A stretch of 64,000 bases of DNA, from the NCBI GenBank assembly GCA_945939115.1, contig CAMEVC010000001.1, positions 124,001 through 188,000 on the forward strand, written 5' to 3'. The first letter of the stretch is position 1. Each line of letters opens with the position of its first letter. Source of the DNA: an uncultured Eubacterium sp. (GTDB lineage Bacteria; Bacillota; Clostridia; Lachnospirales; Lachnospiraceae). Under the pieces are notes generated by a model that was not told where the DNA came from, searched no databases, and saw only the letters and a program-made list of their open reading frames with translations. Position numbers and translations under genes: made by a program. Positions 31,601 to 40,334 of this stretch are shown here, piece by piece.

Positions 31601-32058
31601 ATGAACTGTGCGAACAGGACAGGATATACTGTTTCTACAGGAAATTCGATGGAATACTTAAGATGCCATATAACATAATCGGTATGACGGTTATTGAATA
31701 TATTGCCAATCCTGACAGTAAGGTTACAATTACTTATACATTAGGGGATGATGAACAGAAGAATTCACAGGTCATGAAATCTAATGAATGGGGTATATTT
31801 ACAAGCAGATTTAATCTGTTCTATGGTGACAGGATGGAGTATTTCTTTACTGAGAGCGGCAGTGGAACGGATAAAGTATCAGAGCCTGCTGTTCTGGAAT
31901 ATAAAGAGGTGAGCATGGATTCTGTAGATGGAAGATTTGATGCAATCAATGACTGCCTTGCGAGCAGACAGCTGCATGACCTTACGACACTTAGGAAGCT
32001 TATGCACAGCTACAGTGTGGAAGAGTACGTTACAAGACAAATGTTTGAGATAAAGTGA
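28678..32058 (+). CDS. Giant beta-sandwich / helical-repeat protein (DUF5717-like)
   Basis: The 1126-residue product resembles a protein I recall from Lachnospiraceae as DUF5717; this is from memory. The first 220 residues look like two tandem Ig-like beta domains (a ...GCKVTIDYVVDAEGLEENDE... type strand pattern, then LGFIINPDKLHAGHNWGYVYL). From about 235 to 1040 it is long and helical, rich in Leu/Tyr/Glu, with the spacing of a repeat solenoid. The last 90 residues return to beta strands. No signal peptide, membrane helix or enzyme motif is visible. It starts six bases after rarA and is followed by an actin/Hsp70-fold gene at 10 bases, so it is probably the scaffold of a shared complex. 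Function unknown. Confidence 0.7.
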   Translation: MRDYINRLSRGKSIIEVPKLICSEEQVTMNIVCGRVSQGSFAFSSSLETVGMVYADDDRVNILTKNFSGCKVTIDYVVDAEGLEENDEIEGNFTIVCNAGEKIIPFVFLCVSDNEKKDAARRIEEPVIINTSGDSLSISVGMESVKSEVELNKTGTENLVINVSSDVEFIQLERDSISTDDFTGDRYELGFIINPDKLHAGHNWGYVYLDTYRQHIKVAVCVDSKTQKKDEDFEVRYENKKAQMGLTKLYLDFRMKKIKKEKWVASSLQIIDRIRGINGAEPFYDLVQVQLFQLSGREEEARTMLDMLKRDIIGRIGDDVELYCYFLYVSTLVMKSDEYTAEVNRQVRKFFENGYDTYRVLWILFYLNTDTESNKSIRLIRIKDMVNDGCSSPIMYLEAINIINSQPVLLRVLNQFEIRVINFGCRYDIISEKLAMQIAAVAANEKNIDINMLIILRKLYEKFDKDEILTALVTHMVRLGMTGENCFPVYEKGILRGLRITRLYEFYIASMKKDIDTHLPKIVLMYFAYDNTLGDREKAFLYANIVRGRDSYYKDIYVNYEKNIEIFVYEQLKAGNISDELVVLYKALLGTELLNKETGEFISGLAYVYRVKIFSDVVRSVEVRHPQFKKSTIYGLSDNQAYVYMYSTDADITFECTDGITRKDVIDYELERVFPEAEFKSLWEQSEEYGMDNAGIMISKVIDMRKKGVYTPSMLTLCKSLKNESSVSDDFKTDVNSWMISYYSGYYILDDFWHEYPSVDTDNLTKCDAGKLIETLISFNMYSQAYELTKEYGCCRASAAKLLKMADYILKNVSDMHDEVIDAVTAYIFSEHIYNEPVLMYMAEYFNGTNEEMYNVWKACISFGVNVKHLSDRLLAQMMYTGVHSGRFTEVFTDYYNKTPDMLIVKAYLSYNSQLYLIRQKKANDIVFRVIEEAIEDGYGLPECCYVAWMKNLSRNPIVLNDNPSLKKMAQEVLDELCEQDRIYCFYRKFDGILKMPYNIIGMTVIEYIANPDSKVTITYTLGDDEQKNSQVMKSNEWGIFTSRFNLFYGDRMEYFFTESGSGTDKVSEPAVLEYKEVSMDSVDGRFDAINDCLASRQLHDLTTLRKLMHSYSVEEYVTRQMFEIK

Positions 32059-32068
32059 GGAGACAGGT

Positions 32069-33232
32069 ATGGAACAGGGGAAGGGTCTCATAGTTGGAAT
32101 TGATATAGAAAATACAACAACCCAGGCGGGAATTTTTGATTATAAGTCCCAAACTGTACAGTCAGTTAATCTTTTGCCGGATTCAAGAGAATACATTAAT
32201 CCGGTCAGTCTTGAAAAGATTATGGAAGGGCATGAGGATGGGCAGCCGGATGTAGACAGCCTGGTAAGGATTCTTACAAGTGTTATAGCGGAATGTATGA
32301 GAGTAACCGATACATCTGAACTGCTCAGCGTATGTATCACAATGCCTGTGTTCTATATGGATGCTCTGAATGCAGTGAGAAATGCACTGGAAAGACTGGG
32401 CGTTCCTGAGGGAAGATGGCAGATTATAAGCAAGGCAGAAAGCTTTGCGTATTACGCATACAGCCAGAAAAAGGAATTGCATTCATCAGGTGTTGTATTG
32501 TTAGATTATGGTACAGAGGGGATAAAATGTGATTATATGGCTGTAAGAAGGAGCGATAATACCAATTATCTTCTTCAGGAAAGTACGAGGTACTCTTCTG
32601 ACAGCATAAAGAATGCTGTGGAAGCTGGGGGAATTGCCGCTGTGGAAGAAGAAATGTGTACATTTGCGGAAGAGTACTTTTCCAAGAGGCCGGTATCTGC
32701 TGCATATCTTACAGGAAAGGGCTTCGATGTTGAAAAACTTCCGGACAGATTCGCCAAGCTTATGGTTACAAGGAGAAAAGCGTTTGTGGGGCAGAACCTG
32801 TTCGCAAAGGGAGCTTGTTATGCAGCATTGGAGATATTAAAGCCAGAGGTGTTTAAGGATGTGGTTCTTCTGCTTGACAACAGAGTGAAATATGGAATTG
32901 AGACCGATATATCTTCCTATGGAAAAACAATGCGTTTCAGAATTGTAAGAGCAGGAACGAACTGGTATACGGCTGACAGAACCATGGAATTCATACTTGA
33001 TGATTTAAGGACAGTCACACTCAAAATCACTACACCGGATAACAGATATTATGATGAGGTCATTGATATTAGTGATATTCCTTTCAGAGAGGGGAAAACG
33101 ACAAGAATATCAATGAATGTAAGATTTACTGATGTGGACAGATGCTATGTGCGTATTAGTGACATGGGATTTGGAGAGTTTGTAAAGAGCTCGGGAAAAG
33201 TTATTCTTAAAGAACTTGAATTCAGAGATTAA
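32069..33232 (+). CDS. Actin/Hsp70-fold ATPase-like protein (DUF5716-like)
   Basis: The 387-residue protein shows the three nucleotide motifs of the actin/Hsp70/sugar-kinase fold: phosphate-1 IVGIDIENTTTQAGIFD (residues 8-24), phosphate-2 VVLLDYGTEG (142-151, Asp146), and the adenosine loop AAYLTGKGFD (211-220) with KGACYAALE (247-255). It is shorter than DnaK and has no peptide-binding domain of the DnaK type; after about residue 265 comes a beta-rich domain. I recall the family label DUF5716 for such proteins in Lachnospiraceae, unverified. The phosphate-1 loop is altered (ENTTTQ rather than GTTNS), so ATP hydrolysis is not assured. It lies between the giant protein and the TPR-like gene. 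Confidence 0.72.
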   Translation: MEQGKGLIVGIDIENTTTQAGIFDYKSQTVQSVNLLPDSREYINPVSLEKIMEGHEDGQPDVDSLVRILTSVIAECMRVTDTSELLSVCITMPVFYMDALNAVRNALERLGVPEGRWQIISKAESFAYYAYSQKKELHSSGVVLLDYGTEGIKCDYMAVRRSDNTNYLLQESTRYSSDSIKNAVEAGGIAAVEEEMCTFAEEYFSKRPVSAAYLTGKGFDVEKLPDRFAKLMVTRRKAFVGQNLFAKGACYAALEILKPEVFKDVVLLLDNRVKYGIETDISSYGKTMRFRIVRAGTNWYTADRTMEFILDDLRTVTLKITTPDNRYYDEVIDISDIPFREGKTTRISMNVRFTDVDRCYVRISDMGFGEFVKSSGKVILKELEFRD

Positions 33233-33281
33233 CACAGAATTATTACATATTGTGGATAAGTACACAGGAACGGAGAGCACA

Positions 33282-34106
33282 ATGGGAAAAATGATATTGT
33301 GCAGAGGCAGACAGACTGACAGGCCACTCATAATCGAGGGGACAGGGATAAGGCTGTATACGGCTGAAGAACTCTGCTATTACATTTATAATAATATATA
33401 TCTTATCGGACAGGAGTTTGTAAACGGCAGGCTGGTTGAGTTTCTTGCACAGACGGGAGAAAATGAGCTGTCAGAGCGTGTCAGAAACCTTATTGACAGG
33501 AAAGCCGGTCTGGCAGAAATTCTTGTCACTATTCTTAAAACTGTGGATTATTATTCTGTCACAGAGATTGAGCAGATAAGAGAAATACTGAATACGCTGG
33601 GAAAACAGAATGTATGTGAGCGGTTGAAGGCGAGAGGCGACGGCTATCTGCATAATGACTGTTACTTTTCCGCTCTAAAATGCTATGAAAAGGTGGTTAA
33701 GGACTATAAGGGCAATGGGCTTTCCGGCTCAGATTATGCTAAAGTGTATCATAATCTTGGCGTTTCTTATGCAAGAATGTTTCTGTATGGGAAGGCGGCA
33801 GAATATTTCGATGAGGCATACAGGATTGGACAGCACGAGGATTCACTCAAATGCGCTGTTGCAGCAAGAATTATGGAAAAGAAGGACAGAGCGCCGGTAA
33901 ATGTTGATGCAACAGAGGAAGAATATGTTGTTGGAAGAGAGTTAGAGACTCTCATGGATAATGCAAGATACTGCGATGAATACATAGAGCTTGAGAATAT
34001 GGACAGAATGAAGAGTGAAGGCAGGCTTAATGAGTATAATGCAGCTGTAAACGAGAAGCTTACTGAATGGAAGAAAGAATACATGAAGTACTGTAAAACA
34101 TTTTAG
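33282..34106 (+). CDS. TPR-like protein of the actin-fold ATPase operon
   Basis: The 274-residue protein has tetratricopeptide-type helices at about residues 110-190 (RGDGYLHNDCYFSALKCYEK, then KVYHNLGVSYARMFLYGKAAEYFDEA), each with the W/L-x2-G-Y-x8-A-x3-Y-E spacing. The first 90 residues carry a beta-turn start (MILCRGRQ, PLIIEGTGIRLYT) and helices; the tail is a charged coiled coil. TPRs mediate protein contacts, so this is probably an adaptor between the ATPase upstream and the membrane protein downstream. I start it at 33282 behind GGAG; the longer frame begins with TTG at 33216 inside the previous gene. No enzyme motif is seen. Confidence 0.65.
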   Translation: MGKMILCRGRQTDRPLIIEGTGIRLYTAEELCYYIYNNIYLIGQEFVNGRLVEFLAQTGENELSERVRNLIDRKAGLAEILVTILKTVDYYSVTEIEQIREILNTLGKQNVCERLKARGDGYLHNDCYFSALKCYEKVVKDYKGNGLSGSDYAKVYHNLGVSYARMFLYGKAAEYFDEAYRIGQHEDSLKCAVAARIMEKKDRAPVNVDATEEEYVVGRELETLMDNARYCDEYIELENMDRMKSEGRLNEYNAAVNEKLTEWKKEYMKYCKTF

Positions 34107-34121
34107 AAATGCGGTGATGGT

Positions 34122-35624
34122 ATGGGTATATTTGGTAAAACAAAACGGTCAAGAATGTACGATCATGATACATTTGACAAGAATATCTATGATGAAGATG
34201 AAGATAATGATGAAGATGATGAATCTGACTCTGATAACCTGGAGAAAAATTCCAGAATCATGGAACTCTATGATGCATTTGAACGTGTTGAAGAGGAGAA
34301 ACAACGGAATAGGAAGGTTGAAGGAGAACCGGATTACGAGACGAGAAAGAAGCAGCAGCTAAGCAAGATGGAGGAGGAGAAATACGACCATCTCCTGAAT
34401 AGTATGCAGGCTCAGACGCTTATCCAGGCTGTTGAGAAGTACGGCAGCGAAGAAACTAATTCACAGAGTAATATAAAACCTAAGGTTGATGAGTTCAAGA
34501 GGGATAAGAAGCTTGATAAAGTCAATACCAGGATATTCGGAGCACATGATATTGAACTGTTTGTGAAGGAACAGTGCGATATTATGGAAGAAGCTGCTGT
34601 ACATGTAGAGAATGCCAAGGCTGAATATGAAGCTGTGACAGAAGAGTTTAATGATATACAACTTATAGAAGAAGCACCGGAGGATATCAGGAAAAGTATT
34701 ACTGCGGCGGCTGAGTTAATTGATAACACAATGGTTGACAGGCGTATTCTTAAGTCATCTGAACATAAGCTGTCGAATTCAGCTTATAGGAGGATGGAAG
34801 CCGTGGAGGATGAACTTCCAAGGGGGATTAAGTTTCTTAAAGCCCAGGAGGAGTATTACGATACTGTCAAGAGAGATATGCGTATACTTGAGGGCGAGAG
34901 GATGAATCTTCGCATGGAAGCTAATTCACTTGTGAAGAAGCAGCTCAAGATAAGGAAACTTGCCAAGACAGCTATAGTTGCACTGATAGCTGTGTTTGCC
35001 ATATTTCTTATATCAATTTCCATTACAGAAAATGATTCTGATATGGCACTGTTTATAGGAGTTTCACTGTTTGCTGCAATTCTTGCAGTTGGTATGTTTG
35101 CAGTGCTTAAGATTACGGAACGCAATGTTTTAGTTACCGAGATTAAGCTTAACAAGGCTATATCCCTTCTTAATAAAGTAAAGATTAAGTACATTAATGC
35201 TGCCAATACACTGGATTATGAATACACCAAATACGGAGTAAAGAGTGCTTATGAACTGGAGAATAAATATCAGTTATATAATGAGATGAAGAAAGAGCAG
35301 ATGCAGATGCTGGATATGACATCTGCACTCAATTCTGCTGAGTTCGAACTGGAAAATCAGCTTAAAAAGCTGGGAATGTATGACCCTCACATATGGATTG
35401 GAAGAGTTAAGGCACTTATCAATCCAAAGGAGATGGTGGAGGTAAGGCATGAGCTGAACACAAGGCGATATAAGCTGAGGCAGCAGATTGAATATAATGA
35501 GAACAGAATTGCAGAGGCAAAGAATACGATAAGAAATGTTACATTATCCAATCCCGAGTACAGCGAGGATGCCATGCGTGTTATTGAATTGTATGAGAAG
35601 AGACATTCCCGGGTTGCAAAATGA
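34122..35624 (+). CDS. Two-TM coiled-coil protein of the actin-fold ATPase operon
   Basis: This 500-residue protein has an acidic, Asp-rich start (residues 20-40), long predicted coiled coils at about 45-280, two adjacent transmembrane helices at about 282-301 and 307-330 joined by a short ITENDSDM loop, and a second helical region of 170 residues. Both long ends should therefore be cytoplasmic, held at the membrane by a hairpin. I recognise no family. It follows the TPR-like gene at 15 bases and ends the unit; pheS begins 124 bases further on. A membrane anchor for the complex is the most natural reading. Confidence 0.65.
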   Translation: MGIFGKTKRSRMYDHDTFDKNIYDEDEDNDEDDESDSDNLEKNSRIMELYDAFERVEEEKQRNRKVEGEPDYETRKKQQLSKMEEEKYDHLLNSMQAQTLIQAVEKYGSEETNSQSNIKPKVDEFKRDKKLDKVNTRIFGAHDIELFVKEQCDIMEEAAVHVENAKAEYEAVTEEFNDIQLIEEAPEDIRKSITAAAELIDNTMVDRRILKSSEHKLSNSAYRRMEAVEDELPRGIKFLKAQEEYYDTVKRDMRILEGERMNLRMEANSLVKKQLKIRKLAKTAIVALIAVFAIFLISISITENDSDMALFIGVSLFAAILAVGMFAVLKITERNVLVTEIKLNKAISLLNKVKIKYINAANTLDYEYTKYGVKSAYELENKYQLYNEMKKEQMQMLDMTSALNSAEFELENQLKKLGMYDPHIWIGRVKALINPKEMVEVRHELNTRRYKLRQQIEYNENRIAEAKNTIRNVTLSNPEYSEDAMRVIELYEKRHSRVAK

Positions 35625-35669
35625 AATTCATATGTTACAATAAACAGTGGCTTTTTACGCATACATACT

Positions 35670-35698
35670 TTGACACAGGGTGTATTGGATGATATTTC
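35670..35698 (+). promoter_or_regulatory. Possible promoter before pheS
   Basis: A perfect TTGACA is followed after 17 bases by a weak TATTTC, about 50 bases before the pheS ATG. There is no room for a T-box leader. Confidence 0.3.
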
Positions 35699-35748
35699 AA
35701 TATGAATATGATAGTAAAGAGTAAGATAGTTACGGAGGCTGTAAAGGA

Positions 35749-36768
35749 ATGAAAGAAAGACTTGAAGCAATTAAAGAGAGAGCTTTAGCACAGATTAAAG
35801 AAACTGATTCGCTTGATAAGCTGAATGATATCAGAGTTGCTTTCCTTGGAAAGAAGGGTGAGCTTACAGAAGTACTCAAGGGTATGAAGGATGTTGCTCC
35901 AGAGGACAGACCTAAGGTTGGACAGATTGTCAATGAGACCAGACAGGCAATTGAGAACGTATTGGAAAAGGCAAAGACAGAGCTTTCTGCCAAGAAGAGA
36001 GAACTTCAGTTAAAGAGCGAGGTTATAGATGTTACTCTTCCATCTAAGAGAGATGAGCTTGGACATAAGCATCCAAATACTCTTGCTCTGGAAGAGATTC
36101 AGAAGATATTTATCGGAATGGGTTATGAAGTAGTTGATGGCCCTGAAGTTGAGTATGATTATTATAACTTTGAGGCTCTTAACATACCTGCCAACCATCC
36201 TGCTAAGGATGAACAGGATACATTCTATATTAACGATAAGATAGTACTCCGTACGCAGACATCACCAGTTCAGGCCAGAGTTATGGAGAAGGGAAAGCTC
36301 CCAATCAGAATGATTTCACCTGGACGTGTATACAGAGCAGATGAAGTTGATGCAACACATTCGCCTTGTTTCCATCAGGTTGAAGGTCTTGTAATTGACA
36401 AGGGTATTACATTTGCAGACCTTAAGGGAACTTTGGCAGAGTTCGCCAAGGAACTTTTCGGACCTGACACCAAGGTTAAGTTTCGACCACATCACTTCCC
36501 ATTCACTGAGCCTAGTGCAGAGATGGATGTGAGTTGTTTCAAATGTGGTGGAAAGGGATGCCGTTTCTGTAAAGGCGAGGGATGGATTGAAATCCTCGGC
36601 TGTGGAATGGTTCATCCACATGTATTTGAGCTTTGCGGAATTGATAAGGAAGAATATACAGGATTTGCCTTTGGTGTAGGACTTGAGAGAGTTGCTCTTC
36701 TTAAGTACGAAATCGATGACATGAGACTTCTCTATGAGAACGATATAAGATTCATCAAGCAGTTTTAA
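35749..36768 (+). CDS. pheS: Phenylalanyl-tRNA synthetase alpha subunit
   Basis: PheS is the catalytic class II subunit that joins phenylalanine to tRNA-Phe; it pairs with PheT. The 339-residue protein has an N-terminal coiled coil, the HPLxxLxxI-like KHPNTLALEEI, DEQDTFY, motif 2 near GRVYRADEVDATHSP with FHQVEGLVID, and motif 3 in FGVGLERVALLKY. A Cys cluster (CFKCGGKGCRFCKG, then GCGMVHPHV) sits before motif 3, as in other Gram-positive PheS. GGAGGC lies before the ATG. pheT follows at 27 bases. Confidence 0.97.
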   Translation: MKERLEAIKERALAQIKETDSLDKLNDIRVAFLGKKGELTEVLKGMKDVAPEDRPKVGQIVNETRQAIENVLEKAKTELSAKKRELQLKSEVIDVTLPSKRDELGHKHPNTLALEEIQKIFIGMGYEVVDGPEVEYDYYNFEALNIPANHPAKDEQDTFYINDKIVLRTQTSPVQARVMEKGKLPIRMISPGRVYRADEVDATHSPCFHQVEGLVIDKGITFADLKGTLAEFAKELFGPDTKVKFRPHHFPFTEPSAEMDVSCFKCGGKGCRFCKGEGWIEILGCGMVHPHVFELCGIDKEEYTGFAFGVGLERVALLKYEIDDMRLLYENDIRFIKQF

Positions 36769-36795
36769 TAAGAGTTTTTTAAGGAGAATGACGAT

Positions 36796-39222
36796 ATGAA
36801 TACATCATTAAATTGGATAAAAGCCATGGTTCCGGGTCTTGAGTGTACAGACCAGGAATTCAGAGATGCAATGACACTTTCAGGAACTAAGGTTGAGTGT
36901 TTTAACGCATATGATAAGAATCTTGAGAAAGTAGTTGTAGGACAGATTCTTTCAGTAGAAAAGCATCCTGACGCAGAGAAGCTAGTTGTATGTCAGGTCA
37001 ATGTAGGAACAGAGACTGTACAGATTGTAACAGGAGCACCTAACATTAAAGTTGGAACAAGCGGACAGAAGGTTCCGGTAGTTCTTGACGGAGGAAAGGT
37101 TGCAGGAGGTCATGATGGCGGTCCGCTTCCGGAGGATGGAATAAAGATTAAGAAGGGCAAGTTAAGAGGGGTGGAATCATTTGGTATGATGTGCTCAATT
37201 GAGGAACTTGGCTCTTCAAGAGAATTCTTCCCGGATGCACCAGAGGGCGGAATATATATACTTGGGGATGATGCTGTTGTCGGTTCAAGTGCAGTGGAAT
37301 ATCTTGGACTTAATGATACAGTATTTGAATATGAGATTACGAACAACCGTGTTGACTGCTACAGCGTTATTGGTATTGCAAGAGAGGCAGCAGCTACATT
37401 TAGAAAGCCGTTTAATGCGCCTGTTGTAACTAAGACGGGCAATGATGAAGATGTTAACACAATGGTTAATGTTGAGATAGAGGCTAAGGATCTCTGCTCA
37501 AGATATGTTGCAAGAGTTGTCAAGAATATAAGACTTGCTCCGTCGCCAAAGTGGATGCAGCAGCGTCTTATGACAGCCGGAATCAGACCAATCAATAATA
37601 TTGTTGATATTACTAACTATGTTATGGAAGAGTATGGACAGCCGATGCATGCTTATGATTATGATACAATTGCCGGTCATAAGATTGTAGTAAGAACTGC
37701 ATCTGAGGGTGAGAAGTTTGTTACACTTGACGGACAGGAGAGAATACTGGATGCTCAGACACTCCTTATCTGTGATGGCGAGAAGGCTGTTGGTATTGCA
37801 GGAATCATGGGCGGAGAGAACTCAATGATTACAGATGATGTGAAGACAATGCTTTTTGAGGCAGCTACATTTGATGGAACCAATATAAGAAAGACAACTA
37901 AGAAGATTGGTCTTAGAACAGACGCTTCAGGAAAGTTCGAGAAGGGGCTTGACCCAGAGAATGCCATGGAGGCAATCAACAGAGCGTGCCAGCTTATTGA
38001 GGAGCTTGACGCAGGTGATGTTGTGGGTGGTGTAGTAGATGTTTATCCTAATCCTGTAACTAAGAAGAGACTTCCATTTGAACCGGCTAAGTATAATGCT
38101 TTACTTGGAACAAATGTATCTTCCGAAGAAATGCTTTCATACTTTGAAAGACTTGAGATTGAATATGATAAGAATACCAATGAACTTGTTATCCCTACAT
38201 TCAGACAGGATCTTAACAGAGATGCCGATATCGCAGAGGAAGTAGCTAGATTTTTCGGATATGATAATATTCCTACGACTCTTCCAAAGGGAGAGACTAC
38301 AATGGGTAAGATTTCATTCGAGCAGAGCATTGAGGAGGCTGCATCTGAGGTTGCACAGTTTACCGGCTTCTCTCAGGCTATGACATACTCTTTTGAGAGC
38401 CCTAAGGTATTTGATAAGTTAAAGCTTCCGGCAGATTCAATGTACAGAAAGACAGTAGTTATTTCTAATCCATTAGGAGAAGATTTCTCAATTATGAGAA
38501 CACTTCCAATCAATGGAATGCTCACATCGCTGTCAACTAACTATAACAGAAGAAACAAGAATGTTAAACTCTATGAGTTAGCAAAGGTTTATCTTGCAGC
38601 GGACAATGCTGATGAGCTTCCTGATGAGAGAGTAGAATTCACATTAGGAGCATTCGGAGATGTAGATTTCTATTCTATGAAGGGTGTTATTGAGGAGTTT
38701 CTTGAGAAGATTGGAATGAAGAAGAAGCCGGAATATGATCCTAAGGCAGGAATTCCATTCTTGCATCCTGGCCGTCAGGCAGATGTGTACTATGAAGGCA
38801 AGAAGATTGGATATATTGGAGAACTTCATCCTGATGTTGCAGATACTTACTCAATTGGAGAGAGGGCATATATTGTTGTTATTGATATTCCAACTGTTAC
38901 ACAGATGGCAAGTTTCGACAAGAAGTTCACAGGAATTGCTAAATTCCCAGCGGTAACAAGAGATATCAGTATGGTTATGCCTAAGGAGTTACCAGTGGGT
39001 GAAGTAGAGAAGATTATTGAGAAGCGTGGCGGTAAGATTCTTGAGAGCTATAATCTCTTTGATATATATGAGGGAGCCCAGATTAAGGAGGGCTTTAAGT
39101 CAGTTGCGTACTCAATCGCTTTCCGTGCCAAGGACAGAACTCTCGAGGATAAGGACATAACTCCGGTTATGGAAAAGATTTTTAAAGACCTTGAGGCTGA
39201 CGGAATTGAGCTTAGAAAGTAG
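36796..39222 (+). CDS. pheT: Phenylalanyl-tRNA synthetase beta subunit
   Basis: PheT is the large partner of PheS, with editing and tRNA-binding domains. The 808-residue protein has an N-terminal tRNA-binding OB domain (VVVGQILSVEKHPDAEKLVVCQVNVG, about residues 40-65), the B3/B4 editing domain (NRVDCYSVIGIAREAAA ... GIAGIMGGENS), the B5 domain, the catalytic-like core (YSFESPKVF, ISNPLGEDFSIMRTLP), and a C-terminal ferredoxin-like anticodon domain (FPAVTRDISMV). Length is standard. queA follows seven bases later with overlapping regulation. Confidence 0.97.
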   Translation: MNTSLNWIKAMVPGLECTDQEFRDAMTLSGTKVECFNAYDKNLEKVVVGQILSVEKHPDAEKLVVCQVNVGTETVQIVTGAPNIKVGTSGQKVPVVLDGGKVAGGHDGGPLPEDGIKIKKGKLRGVESFGMMCSIEELGSSREFFPDAPEGGIYILGDDAVVGSSAVEYLGLNDTVFEYEITNNRVDCYSVIGIAREAAATFRKPFNAPVVTKTGNDEDVNTMVNVEIEAKDLCSRYVARVVKNIRLAPSPKWMQQRLMTAGIRPINNIVDITNYVMEEYGQPMHAYDYDTIAGHKIVVRTASEGEKFVTLDGQERILDAQTLLICDGEKAVGIAGIMGGENSMITDDVKTMLFEAATFDGTNIRKTTKKIGLRTDASGKFEKGLDPENAMEAINRACQLIEELDAGDVVGGVVDVYPNPVTKKRLPFEPAKYNALLGTNVSSEEMLSYFERLEIEYDKNTNELVIPTFRQDLNRDADIAEEVARFFGYDNIPTTLPKGETTMGKISFEQSIEEAASEVAQFTGFSQAMTYSFESPKVFDKLKLPADSMYRKTVVISNPLGEDFSIMRTLPINGMLTSLSTNYNRRNKNVKLYELAKVYLAADNADELPDERVEFTLGAFGDVDFYSMKGVIEEFLEKIGMKKKPEYDPKAGIPFLHPGRQADVYYEGKKIGYIGELHPDVADTYSIGERAYIVVIDIPTVTQMASFDKKFTGIAKFPAVTRDISMVMPKELPVGEVEKIIEKRGGKILESYNLFDIYEGAQIKEGFKSVAYSIAFRAKDRTLEDKDITPVMEKIFKDLEADGIELRK

Positions 39223-39228
39223 GAAGTA

Positions 39229-40260
39229 ATGGATTTACATGATTTTTATTATGAGCTTCCTGAGGAGCTGATTGCGCAGGACCCGCTTTCTGACCGCTCC
39301 AGTTCAAGACTTATGGTACTTGACAGAGAAACAGGGAAGATTGAACATAAGATATTCAGAGATATAGTCGACTATCTTAATCCGGGGGACTGCCTTGTTA
39401 TCAACGATACCAAGGTTATTCCTGCCCGGCTTATCGGAACTAAGGTTGATACAGGGGCAGCAATTGAAGTGCTTCTTCTCAAGAGACTGGAGGACAGGCA
39501 GGATACATGGGAGGTTCTTGTAAAGCCTGGCAAGAAGGCTAAGGTTGGAGCAAGGATAAGCTTTGGTGAGGGAAAGCTTGTTGGAGAAGTTGTTGATATA
39601 GTTGAAGAGGGCAACAGACTGATTAAGTTTACATATAATGGAATCTTCGAGGAGATTCTTGATGAACTTGGACAGATGCCGCTTCCGCCATATATTACAC
39701 ACAAGCTGCAGGATAAGAACAGGTATCAGACAGTATATGCAAAGCATGAGGGGTCTGCTGCGGCACCAACCGCAGGACTTCATTTTACCAATGAATTGCT
39801 GGATAAGATACAGGCAATGGGTGTTAAGATTGCCAGAGTCACTCTGCATGTAGGACTGGGAACTTTCAGACCTGTCAAAGTGGAGAACATACAGGAACAT
39901 CATATGCACTCAGAATTCTATGTGGTTACACAGGAAGCTGCTGATATTATTAATAATACAAGAAAGAATGGCGGACGGGTTATAGCTGTGGGAACTACAA
40001 GTACAAGAACTCTTGAATCTGTGGCACTTGAGGATGGTACTATACCGGCTAAGAGTGGATGGACTGAGATATTCATATATCCGGGTTATAAGTTCAAGGC
40101 AATAGATTGTCTTATTACTAATTTCCATCTTCCTGAATCAACACTTGTAATGCTTGTTTCAGCATTAGCCGGAAGAGAAAATGTTCTTCATGCATATGAA
40201 GTGGCAGTGCAGGAGAAGTACAGGTTTTTCAGCTTTGGGGATGCTATGTTTATTAAGTGA
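39229..40260 (+). CDS. queA: S-adenosylmethionine:tRNA ribosyltransferase-isomerase
   Basis: QueA transfers and rearranges the ribose of SAM onto preQ1-modified tRNA to make epoxyqueuosine. The 343-residue protein has the family signatures: [15 protein letters not shown] at the start, [29 protein letters not shown], the [15 protein letters not shown] segment, [10 protein letters not shown], and the closing [15 protein letters not shown] with [10 protein letters not shown]. It starts six bases after pheT. A separate promoter for the PilZ gene lies just after its stop. Confidence 0.97.
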   Translation: MDLHDFYYELPEELIAQDPLSDRSSSRLMVLDRETGKIEHKIFRDIVDYLNPGDCLVINDTKVIPARLIGTKVDTGAAIEVLLLKRLEDRQDTWEVLVKPGKKAKVGARISFGEGKLVGEVVDIVEEGNRLIKFTYNGIFEEILDELGQMPLPPYITHKLQDKNRYQTVYAKHEGSAAAPTAGLHFTNELLDKIQAMGVKIARVTLHVGLGTFRPVKVENIQEHHMHSEFYVVTQEAADIINNTRKNGGRVIAVGTTSTRTLESVALEDGTIPAKSGWTEIFIYPGYKFKAIDCLITNFHLPESTLVMLVSALAGRENVLHAYEVAVQEKYRFFSFGDAMFIK

Positions 40261-40280
40261 GAGTATTGAAAGTTTTTTAT

Positions 40281-40309
40281 TTGACGCATAATAAACTTAA
40301 TGTTATGAT
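40281..40309 (+). promoter_or_regulatory. SigA promoter of the PilZ gene
   Basis: TTGACG and TATGAT are 17 bases apart, right after queA. Transcription would start near 40316, which excludes the longest possible PilZ frame (from 40257) and supports the start at 40335. Confidence 0.65.
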
Positions 40310-40334
40310 TATCTTGATTAATAGGGGAAAGAAT

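Noticed and set aside
28678-35624. Phage, toxin-antitoxin or defence island
   Set aside because: No nuclease, methylase, integrase or phage structural signature is present. Base and codon use resemble the neighbours, and rarA and pheST flank it, so it looks like core chromosome.
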